Shown one piece after another: positions 14,055 to 19,610 of a stretch of DNA of 19,610 nucleotides. Below the pieces are notes generated by a model, which saw only the letters and a program-made list of their open reading frames with translations, was not told where the DNA came from and made no database searches. The stretch is from contig JABDRC010000064.1 in NCBI GenBank assembly GCA_013041945.1, positions 1 to 19,610 of the forward strand. Direction: 5' to 3'. Origin of the DNA: Halobacteria archaeon (GTDB lineage Bacteria > Pseudomonadota > Gammaproteobacteria > UBA9214). The first letter of the stretch is position 1, and each line of letters opens with the position of its first letter. The translations under genes and the position numbers were made by a program.

Positions 14055-14615
14055 CTATTGCCCCTTCTTCACACTGGTGGCCAGGGACAACAGTTTTGAA
14101 CTGATCGACAGCCCCGCATGCTCGGCGGCCGAGGTGTTTATCTCGAAGCGGACCTTGTTATCAGAGATCCTGAGTTCGATCATGCCACCGGCATCGGTGA
14201 ATGACTCGATGTCGCTGACAGTGAGTATCGGGTGATTGGCCAGATCTGCCAGCATCATGTCAAGCCGGGGCTGCAGTGAGTAACTGATATAGACAAGCTG
14301 GCAGTCATGGATTTTTTCCAGGCTGCTGTGCTGTTCGACGACGAGTATGCTGTTATTGACGGGCTTCCCGATCAGCGAGTCGAGTAACTGACCAAAAGGA
14401 TTTTCGCCGACTACGCAGAGCCTGAACGTGCTTCCGGGCAGTGCCGGCCAGCTGACGAAGTGCGAGAAATTGTAGAGAAATGCCGCTTTTACCTGGTATT
14501 CAGTGATCACTTCTTCCGCGGCCGACACTGCCGGACAAGACAGGAACAATGCCAGCAGCACGGCAAGGGCGGAAAGCCTCGCGCGTTTTGCCGGCGGGTG
14601 CTGCGAAGCAGTCAT
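14055..14615 (-). CDS. Periplasmic YfiR-family (DUF4154) regulator
   Basis: A 186-residue exported protein. The signal peptide ends near SA-AEE (about residue 32). The mature part opens with EYQVKAAFLYNFSHFVSWP (39-57), the hallmark of the YfiR/DUF4154 family, and continues with FRLCVVGENPFG and the ILVVEQ strand. Cys67 and Cys105 could form one disulfide; I see no second pair near residues 140-155, unlike Pseudomonas YfiR as I recall it. In Pseudomonas, YfiR in the periplasm represses the diguanylate cyclase YfiN. Its gene here overlaps the receptor stop (TAATG) and lies 4 nt before the GGDEF/EAL gene, which strongly suggests the same pairing with a TonB receptor as the outer partner. Confidence 0.92.
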   Translation of the reverse strand: MTASQHPPAKRARLSALAVLLALFLSCPAVSAAEEVITEYQVKAAFLYNFSHFVSWPALPGSTFRLCVVGENPFGQLLDSLIGKPVNNSILVVEQHSSLEKIHDCQLVYISYSLQPRLDMMLADLANHPILTVSDIESFTDAGGMIELRISDNKVRFEINTSAAEHAGLSISSKLLSLATSVKKGQ

Positions 14616-16702
14616 TAGCGGAACGTCCAGCTCACCGTTCCATGGACGCTGCGTTCGACTTCCGTCGGTGTAGAGATGATAAAGTCGGGATTGAACTCCG
14701 GATGATGATTGTCGAACAGGTTCTGTCCGACCAGGGATAGCTCGATGCCGGGTGCCGGCATCCAGGCGAGGCGTGCATCGAATGCCAGGTAATCACCGGT
14801 CTTCGCGAAGCCGGGATTCTGCAGACTGTCGACATAGCGCAGACCTGCATCCAGCTGGACATTGTTGTCCAGGTCGGCGGCAATCCACAGATTGGCCTGG
14901 TGTTCGGGCGATGCTTGTTCGGCACTGAGCGAGGTCGTATCCATGCTGCCGTTGACGAGATCGAGATCGATCTCCAGTCGTGTGTAGTTGGCGTTGACCG
15001 AGAGCCATGACCTGGCCTGCCAGTGCACATCGATTTCAAAACCCTGTGTATTGCCTTCCATGTTGTTGTCGAAGATCGCCGTGAACGGCCCCGGCGGCAT
15101 GGATGTGATTTCGATGGTCCTCAGTTCATCGTAGCGATTGTAGAAAGCCGTTGCGTCGAGCGTGACAGAATCCGCGAGTGCACGGCGCAGGCCAATCTCC
15201 CAGGCGACCAGTTTCTCCGTGTCGTATCCGCTGTTGCCGTTGATGGTGAGTGGCGGGAGACCGGGCGGGCTCGGCGGGGGCAGCACCGTCAGGCTGACGT
15301 CATGTTCGCCGCGTGCGGGTGTACGCACTGCGCGTGACACCGCGCCCCAGACAGTGTTGCCGGAGTCTGTCAGCCACGCCAGGCGGATGTTCGGCTGGAC
15401 CTCGAAGCCGGTGAAGTCATTGTGCTCCAGCTTGGTGCCGAGGGTGAGTTTTGCCTGTTCGCTGAACAGGCCGATTTCGTCCTGGATGAATCCCGTGACC
15501 AGGTCGACCCGCCGCTCGGCCGGTGCCAGGCTGAAAATCTGCGTGGCCTCGGTGTCATCGTCGATACTGCGGTAATTCAGTCCCCATACGACATCATGGC
15601 GATCGTTCCAGGCGAAGTGATGCTGCAACTCCAGGTCGAGCGTATAGCGGTCCTCGAACAGGACGGCGCTTTCACGGCCGACATAGTCGACATAGGCCTG
15701 CAAGATGATATCCGAGCCGTTGCCGGACCGGTGCGTCCACCGGTAGAGCAGGTTGCCGCCCTCGGTATCGGCGTCGTCTGTAACCGTGGCCGGTGCGGAC
15801 GGGGCGATCAGCAGCTCCTGCCCGGCTGTCCCGCGGTAGTAGTCGCCCTGCAGTGTGTGGCTGTCCGCCTCGCCCGTGCTCCAGTCAGTGCGGAAACCGG
15901 CCTGGGCAATTTCGGCGTCGTCATGTGCGCCCGGGGCAGCAAAGCCGCTGTCATTCGCGCGGGACATGGCGTAGACGCGGTAATGTGCTCCGGAACCGGT
16001 CGTCCCGCCATGGCGTACATTGACCAGCCGTTCCAGTTCGTTGCCGGCCGCGGCGGAAACCAGTGTGCCCTGCGTGTTCGCGGCAGACCTGGTGATGATG
16101 TTGATGACACCGTTGACGGCGTTGGCACCCCACAGCGTGCCGCCGGGGCCGCGGATGATCTCGATCTGCTCGACATCCTCCAGCATGACGAGATTGGCGT
16201 CCCAGTAAACGCCTGCGAACAGCGGGGTATAGACAGTCCGCCCGTCGATCAGGACCAGCAGCTTGTTGGCAAACCGGCTGTTGAAGCCGCGGGAGGTGAT
16301 TGCCCACTTGTTGGCATCGATGCGCGCGACCTGCAGGCCGGGGACACGGCGCAGGGCATCCGGGATATTGGTGACGCCCCAGCGACGCAGATCTTTACTG
16401 GTGATGACGAAAACCGCGGCTGCCGCCTCCGACTTTTTCTGCGGTTTCTTCGCAACGGACGTGACCTCGATATTCATCAGTGCCTCGAGGCCCATGCTGG
16501 TCAGGTCGTCCGGCAGGGTCGTGGCCAGCCCGGTCGAGGGGTGCGCAAGCAGCAACCAGGGCAGCACCGACAGGCTGCGCAGGGCGTGTTTTATGCGGGA
16601 AATACCGGGGCGCCGCGGCCATGCCTGTTGAGCATGGTGGCGGCCATGATTTTTGTCAGTCCCTTGCTCCATGGCAGGCATTCCCGGTGGCCTCGACAAC
16701 AT
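14615..16702 (-). CDS. TonB-dependent outer-membrane receptor of a YfiR-GGDEF operon
   Basis: A 695-residue outer-membrane receptor. A basic N-terminus and hydrophobic core end near GLA (residue 60), the likely signal cleavage site. A short segment DLTSMGLEALMNIEVTSVAKK (66-86) precedes the plug domain (about 88-206), which shows LRRVPGLQVARI, RGFNSRFANKLLVLIDGRTVY and IEIIRGPGGTLWGANAVNGV. A 22-strand-type barrel fills the rest and ends in VSWTFR. There is no extra N-terminal STN signalling domain. The ATG at 16702 leaves an unusually long n-region; an ATG at 16672, preceded by GGGA, is a good alternative. It is the first gene of the operon with YfiR and GGDEF/EAL. The ligand is unknown; receptors of this subtype are not all iron-siderophore transporters. 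Confidence 0.9.
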   Translation of the reverse strand: MLSRPPGMPAMEQGTDKNHGRHHAQQAWPRRPGISRIKHALRSLSVLPWLLLAHPSTGLATTLPDDLTSMGLEALMNIEVTSVAKKPQKKSEAAAAVFVITSKDLRRWGVTNIPDALRRVPGLQVARIDANKWAITSRGFNSRFANKLLVLIDGRTVYTPLFAGVYWDANLVMLEDVEQIEIIRGPGGTLWGANAVNGVINIITRSAANTQGTLVSAAAGNELERLVNVRHGGTTGSGAHYRVYAMSRANDSGFAAPGAHDDAEIAQAGFRTDWSTGEADSHTLQGDYYRGTAGQELLIAPSAPATVTDDADTEGGNLLYRWTHRSGNGSDIILQAYVDYVGRESAVLFEDRYTLDLELQHHFAWNDRHDVVWGLNYRSIDDDTEATQIFSLAPAERRVDLVTGFIQDEIGLFSEQAKLTLGTKLEHNDFTGFEVQPNIRLAWLTDSGNTVWGAVSRAVRTPARGEHDVSLTVLPPPSPPGLPPLTINGNSGYDTEKLVAWEIGLRRALADSVTLDATAFYNRYDELRTIEITSMPPGPFTAIFDNNMEGNTQGFEIDVHWQARSWLSVNANYTRLEIDLDLVNGSMDTTSLSAEQASPEHQANLWIAADLDNNVQLDAGLRYVDSLQNPGFAKTGDYLAFDARLAWMPAPGIELSLVGQNLFDNHHPEFNPDFIISTPTEVERSVHGTVSWTFR

Positions 16703-16729
16703 TTTGATTTATATGAGGTAATTTCTGAT

Positions 16730-16763
16730 TCTCCTGGGTATGGTCGAGCCATGCCCAAGGAGA
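16730..16763. promoter_or_regulatory. Hairpin in the leader of the TonB-receptor operon
   Basis: TCTCCT (16730-16735) pairs with AGGAGA (16758-16763), GGG with CCC (16736-16738, 16754-16756), and ATGG with CCAT (16740-16743, 16749-16752), around a 5-nt loop. One A bulges at 16757. Position 16739/16753 is a U-G wobble in a plus-strand RNA but a mismatch in a minus-strand RNA. There is no T tract. It could be a leader structure of the receptor mRNA or part of an unknown RNA on the other strand. Confidence 0.5.
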
Positions 16764-16780
16764 GTCCCCCTCTCGGGAGG

Positions 16781-16808
16781 CTATCGGCGTTGGCGGAATC
16801 AATCTTAA
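16781..16808 (-). promoter_or_regulatory. Candidate sigma-28 (FliA) promoter of the TonB-receptor operon
   Basis: The minus strand reads TTAAGATT (16808-16801), 12 nt, GCCGATAG (16788-16781). This matches the FliA -10 box GCCGATAA in 7 of 8 positions and TAAAGTTT in 6 of 8, with a spacer one base longer than the enteric 11. Predicted transcription starts near 16772, upstream of the hairpin at 16730-16763 and about 70 nt before the ATG at 16702. No competing sigma-70 pair looked better. Confidence 0.4.
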
Positions 16809-16838
16809 GCAGCAGGCCAGTGCAGGCTGCCGCGGTAC

Positions 16839-16866
16839 GGGGGGGTGGTGCAGGGGGGTGGCGGGG
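16839..16866 (+). other. G-rich tract with quadruplex potential
   Basis: Runs of seven, six and four G (16839-16845, 16853-16858, 16863-16866) separated by TGGTGCA and TGGC fit the G3+N1-7 pattern if the first run is split in two. The tract lies in the untranslated gap between the 95-aa gene and the receptor operon, on the strand that is template for minus-strand transcription. Confidence 0.45.
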
Positions 16867-16883
16867 ACCGCCGGCCGGTGGAT

Positions 16884-17171
16884 CTAGTCCGAGTCTTTTT
16901 TGCCGGGGACATCCAGCTGGACGACGACGGACGACGGCGGCTCGTCGACAAACCGCGGGCGTGCATCCATCGACCGGCCGGCCGCCTCGTTGAGCTCGGT
17001 TTCGCGTGCGCTGATCAGTGCGAGGCACTTGCGAATACCGTCGACCGTTGCATCGCTGAGCGGATGGCGGTGGCCCGGCCGGGTATAGGTGTCCTTGGCG
17101 ACGTCGGTCAGCACCCGCTTCATGACGCGCAGGATACGTTCTTCCTTGTTCAACTTGATTGGTTCGCTCAT
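16884..17171 (-). CDS. Small conserved hypothetical protein, 95 residues
   Basis: A soluble, highly charged protein starting MSEPIKLNKEERILRVMKR. Residues 5-60 are predicted helical (ERILRVMKRVLTDVAKD, then HPLSDATVDGIRKCLALISARETEL). A hydrophilic tail rich in Pro, Asp and Lys follows. It has one Cys (about position 49). No signal peptide, membrane segment or catalytic motif is visible. It resembles short conserved proteins of other gammaproteobacteria, but I cannot name the family. It lies 56 nt downstream of the zinc-ribbon gene in the same direction, so the two may be co-transcribed. The receptor operon follows after a 181-nt gap with its own regulatory signals. Confidence 0.75.
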   Translation of the reverse strand: MSEPIKLNKEERILRVMKRVLTDVAKDTYTRPGHRHPLSDATVDGIRKCLALISARETELNEAAGRSMDARPRFVDEPPSSVVVQLDVPGKKDSD

Positions 17172-17227
17172 CGCATGCCTGTCGGTCGAAGTGTGCGGCT
17201 ATTGTCGCACAGACGCATGGCGGGGGC

Positions 17228-17893
17228 TCACTCCTTTATATACATGTGACGCCAGGTGCCACCCGTGTGCCCTGCCAGGGCCGCCAGCAGTGCTTCGCCG
17301 GGAATGGCCTCTGATGGATATATCCCCCTGATTTCAAGAAAGACTTTGCCAAATCCGGCGGTCTTGCGAAATACCCAGTCGGTCAGTTCGCCCGCTTCGC
17401 CGCAGGCCGCGCACGTCCAGTGACTCTCTGCCGGATTGTCCTGCCAGGTACGGATGTGCGTCTGCCAGTCCGGTACGGGGTGGCCGCAATGCGGGCAGCG
17501 TGGCGGACGGGTCTGCCGGTCTGCGCGAAATTGCAGCGTCGTCTCACAGACCAGCACGATATGACAGAAGCGGCCGTTCGCGACCGCCTGGTCGAGTTCG
17601 GCCCTGTTCTGTGGCGGTTCCAGTTCGATGGACGGCGAACAGCCGAGGAAGCTGACCAGTTGCAGGAACCGGTCTCCGGTCGGATAAAACAGGCCGCTGG
17701 CATGTGCCGTTTGCTCACCGATCAGCCCGATGTTCTGCAGGCATGCCGCAAGGCCGCTGCAATCACCGGCGCCGACGTGTGGATCGGCCGGCAACAGGAC
17801 AAGTTTGTCGGCGGGCACGGCGTGCTCCCTGCGTGGAATCACGTGAATGAATCGACCATAATACCTTATATGATCAGGACCAGCCGTTACCAT
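17228..17893 (-). CDS. Hypothetical protein with C-terminal zinc ribbon
   Basis: A 221-residue soluble protein. The N-terminal two thirds have no motif I recognise, with a central strand-helix pattern (CHIVLVCETTLQF, about residues 110-122). A four-cysteine zinc ribbon follows: CPHCG (133-137) and CAACG (161-165), separated by 24 residues that contain two Trp. The last 50 residues (GFGKVFLEIRGIYPSEAIPGE) look like a conserved alpha/beta segment. The ATG at 17893 is only 4 nt from the divergent GloB-like start, leaving no room for promoters. A GTG at 17842 (204 residues) is therefore a serious alternative. It could be a nucleic-acid or protein-interaction factor; function is unknown. Confidence 0.75.
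   Translation of the reverse strand: MVTAGPDHIRYYGRFIHVIPRREHAVPADKLVLLPADPHVGAGDCSGLAACLQNIGLIGEQTAHASGLFYPTGDRFLQLVSFLGCSPSIELEPPQNRAELDQAVANGRFCHIVLVCETTLQFRADRQTRPPRCPHCGHPVPDWQTHIRTWQDNPAESHWTCAACGEAGELTDWVFRKTAGFGKVFLEIRGIYPSEAIPGEALLAALAGHTGGTWRHMYIKE
17869..17874 (+). promoter_or_regulatory. Possible -10 box for the GloB-like gene
   Basis: TATGAT matches five of six positions of the sigma-70 -10 consensus and lies 23 nt before the ATG at 17898. No good -35 is present at the usual distance. The position falls inside the longer form of the divergent zinc-ribbon gene. Confidence 0.3.
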
Positions 17894-17897
17894 ACCG

Positions 17898-18608
17898 ATG
17901 CCTGACGCGGCACCTTGCACCATCCATGCCCTGGAACTGGGGCCGATGGAGAACTTCGTCTACCTGGTGCACGACCATGCCAGCGACCGTGCTGCCGTGG
18001 TTGATCCCGCCTGGGATGTGCCTGCCGTCATGGCGCGTGCCGCGCAGCACGGTATGAAGATTACCGATATCCTGCTGACCCACAGTCACCATGATCATAT
18101 CAACGGGATCAGTGCAGTGCTGGACCAGACCGATGCACAGTTGCACCTGCTGAAGCCGGAGGCGGAGTTCTGGGGGCAGGGCCTCGACCTGCCGACCCTG
18201 CATCACGGCGGTGACGTGATCCGGGTGGGAGAGACGGACATCACCACCCTGCATACGCCGGGGCACACGCCGGGTTCGGCCTGTTATCACGTCGGCAATG
18301 AACTGATAACCGGTGACACGCTGTTCGTGTTCGGCTGCGGGCGTTGCGACCTGGCCGGCGGCGATCCGGAGCAGATGTACGTAACGCTGAAAGATATGGC
18401 AGCGCATTTTTCCGCCAGCACCGTGGTCCGGCCCGGGCATAACTATGCTGAAAAGACCACCTCCACCATGCAGGAGCAGATCGACGGCAATCCGTTCATG
18501 CACTTCGATGACCGGGCGCGCTTCGTTCATTACCGCATGCACTACCATGGCCTGCACCGCGATACACCCTATGGGCCGGTTTGCAGGGGCGAGGAGATGC
18601 CGGACTGA
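17898..18608 (+). CDS. GloB-like metallo-beta-lactamase-fold hydrolase
   Basis: A 236-residue cytoplasmic protein of the metallo-beta-lactamase superfamily. It has the dinuclear metal motif THSHHDH (61-67) followed by His123 in PGHTPGS, Asp140 in GDTLF and His181 in GHNY, the full ligand set of glyoxalase II-type enzymes. The segment FGCGRCDLAGGDPEQMY (145-161) resembles both hydroxyacylglutathione hydrolases and ETHE1-type persulfide dioxygenases, so substrate identity is open: a thioester such as lactoylglutathione, or a persulfide. The N-terminus IHALELGPMENFVYLV supports the ATG at 17898. The last codons overlap the start of the lipoprotein gene, so the two are translationally linked. Confidence 0.9.
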   Translation: MPDAAPCTIHALELGPMENFVYLVHDHASDRAAVVDPAWDVPAVMARAAQHGMKITDILLTHSHHDHINGISAVLDQTDAQLHLLKPEAEFWGQGLDLPTLHHGGDVIRVGETDITTLHTPGHTPGSACYHVGNELITGDTLFVFGCGRCDLAGGDPEQMYVTLKDMAAHFSASTVVRPGHNYAEKTTSTMQEQIDGNPFMHFDDRARFVHYRMHYHGLHRDTPYGPVCRGEEMPD

Positions 18609-19048
18609 GCGCCGGTCTTTACAGGTCACTATCGCTGCTGCCGGTGGTCACACTGCTGTGCGCCTGTGCAGCCACACCCGACCATGCACAATCTCCGCTC
18701 GTCACCCTCGACAGTGTCGAGCCGGTGGCACAGACCGAACAGGTCATATTGCAGCTTAACCTGGAGAACCGGACCGATGCCGCCATGCCGGTTACCGGGC
18801 TGCGCTATCGCGTGGAACTCAGTGGCGTGGAGTTTGCCTGGGGCATCAGCCGGCAGTCGGTGGATGTGCCGGCGCGCGGCGTGGCCGTGTTTGATGTCAC
18901 CGTGCCCGGCCGCCTGCCGGAGGCGGAACCCGGTCAGATGCGGCTGCGTTACAGCCTCGGCGGGATGATTTACCTGGCCGGTGACCGTGGTGAATTGCCC
19001 TTTGCGCATGAGGGTTACCTGGACTGGCAGGCTGCCGCCAGCCCATGA
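18605..19048 (+). CDS. LEA14/WHy-type outer-membrane lipoprotein, probable CTG start
   Basis: A 147-residue lipoprotein if translation begins at CTG 18605. GAGGAG lies 8 nt upstream and the start overlaps the GloB-like stop as CTGA. This gives a compact signal (Ser-Ala-Gly-Leu-Tyr-Arg, then a Leu/Val core) with lipobox LCAC and acylated Cys21. No in-frame ATG exists before the lipobox; a TTG at 18581 is the alternative. The mature part shows the LEA_2/WHy beta-sandwich pattern: VTLDSVEPV, LQLNLENRTDAAMPVTGL, YRVELSGVEFAWG, VPARGVAVFDVTV. Such proteins are linked to stress or cell-envelope roles, but the molecular function is unclear. The next ATG overlaps its stop (ATGA). Confidence 0.85.
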   Translation: MSAGLYRSLSLLPVVTLLCACAATPDHAQSPLVTLDSVEPVAQTEQVILQLNLENRTDAAMPVTGLRYRVELSGVEFAWGISRQSVDVPARGVAVFDVTVPGRLPEAEPGQMRLRYSLGGMIYLAGDRGELPFAHEGYLDWQAAASP

Positions 19049-19610
19049 ACAGGTTTCGTGCCTTGCGCGTGCATGAAGGCTCGCCCGGTGGCGTGGAAGA
19101 GATCACGCTGGACCAGCTGTCTGCCGGCGAGGTGCTGATCGAGGCGCGCTATTCCAGCGTCAACTACAAGGATGCGCTGGCGGGTGCTGCGCGCGGAAAA
19201 ATCCTGCGCCGCTTCCCGCTGGTTGCCGGCGTGGACGTGGCCGGCACTGTGCTCGAGTCGGTCGATGCACGCTTCACGCCGGGCGCTGAAGTGCTGGTGA
19301 CCGGGTGTGGCCTGGGTGAAAGCCATGACGGCGGTTTTGCCGAAATCGTGCGCGTACCGGCGGACTGGGTGGTGCCGTTGCCGGCCGGTCTGTCGCTGTT
19401 CGATGCCATGGCGCTGGGCACGGCCGGCTTTACCGCGGCGCTGGCGATCGACCGTCTCGAGCAAAACGGGCTGCAGGCCGGGCAGGGGCCGGTGATCGTG
19501 ACCGGCGCAAGCGGCGGTGTCGGCAGTATCGCGGTTGACCTGCTGTCCGGCCACGGGCACGAGGTGGTGGCGATGAGTCGCAAGCCGGAGTCCGGCGATT
19601 ACCTGCGGTC
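19045..19610 (+). CDS. YhdH/AcuI-type NADPH-dependent acrylyl-CoA reductase-like oxidoreductase (truncated by window edge)
   Basis: The first 188 residues of a medium-chain dehydrogenase/reductase without the catalytic zinc site. It shows the family marks SSVNYKDALAG (37-47), PLVAGVDVAGTVLES (58-72) and LGTAGFTAALAI (about 124-135), followed by the nucleotide-binding TGASGGVGSIAVDLL. Members such as YhdH/AcuI reduce acryloyl-CoA with NADPH, and related quinone reductases share the fold. Full length is usually about 320-330 residues, so roughly 140 are missing at the right edge. The start overlaps the stop of the lipoprotein gene (ATGA), making it the third gene of the plus-strand unit. Confidence 0.9.
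   Translation, partial: MNRFRALRVHEGSPGGVEEITLDQLSAGEVLIEARYSSVNYKDALAGAARGKILRRFPLVAGVDVAGTVLESVDARFTPGAEVLVTGCGLGESHDGGFAEIVRVPADWVVPLPAGLSLFDAMALGTAGFTAALAIDRLEQNGLQAGQGPVIVTGASGGVGSIAVDLLSGHGHEVVAMSRKPESGDYLR

Noticed and set aside
16703..16883. A riboswitch (cobalamin, c-di-GMP-I, TPP) in the receptor leader
   Set aside because: I could not align the conserved cores of these classes to either strand; only a simple hairpin is present.
15422..16993. A 523-codon plus-strand open frame opposite the TonB receptor
   Set aside because: It is antisense to a receptor with clear plug and barrel motifs. Its translation has no recognisable domain, and long antisense frames are expected in GC-rich coding DNA.
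17874..18629. A 251-codon minus-strand open frame opposite the GloB-like gene
   Set aside because: The plus strand carries the intact THSHHDH metal site and all other ligands, so the minus frame is a shadow.

Overview
The window reads as a GC-rich gammaproteobacterial chromosome. The main evidence is a nearly complete MSHA-type (mannose-sensitive haemagglutinin) type IV pilus cluster and a YfiR/diguanylate-cyclase operon. A small secreted Tyr/Pro-rich protein loosely resembling sulfur globule proteins hints at a sulfur-oxidising lineage, but that is weak evidence. No tRNA, rRNA, CRISPR array, insertion sequence or integrase was seen.

Region 1 (1-10415, minus strand) is the pilus cluster. In transcription order it encodes a PilN-like protein, MshJ (PilO-like), MshK, the secretin MshL, the ATPase MshM, the TPR protein MshN, the assembly ATPase MshE, the platform protein MshG, the major pilin MshA, the minor pilins MshC, MshD and MshO, and the 5' part of mshP, which runs off the left edge. 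Most genes overlap by 1-4 bases or lie within about 20 bases of each other. The main break lies before mshA, which has its own AT-rich upstream region and strong ribosome binding site; a GC-rich hairpin follows mshA. Upstream of the first gene is an excellent sigma-54 (-24/-12) promoter match with an adjoining IHF-like site. No PilM-like MshI, MshB or MshF gene is present in the window.

Region 2 (10710-11894) holds a cysteine-containing conserved hypothetical gene on the minus strand. It is divergent from a two-gene plus-strand unit: a 116-aa unknown protein and a 92-aa secreted Tyr/Pro-rich protein.

Region 3 (11903-16702, minus strand) is a tight three-gene operon: TonB-dependent outer-membrane receptor, periplasmic YfiR/DUF4154 protein, and an inner-membrane CHASE8-like/HAMP/GGDEF/EAL protein. 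Its upstream region carries a sigma-28-like sequence, a leader hairpin and a G-quadruplex-capable tract. MshE carries the two-part MshEN c-di-GMP-binding motif, so this operon makes or degrades the ligand that the neighbouring pilus ATPase probably senses. A local outer membrane-to-periplasm-to-c-di-GMP-to-pilus circuit is the most interesting hypothesis here.

Region 4 (16884-19610) has two unrecognised minus-strand genes (a 95-aa protein and a zinc-ribbon protein). They are divergent from a plus-strand overlapping unit: a GloB-like metallo-beta-lactamase hydrolase, an LEA14/WHy-type lipoprotein that probably starts at CTG, and a YhdH/AcuI-type oxidoreductase cut by the right edge.
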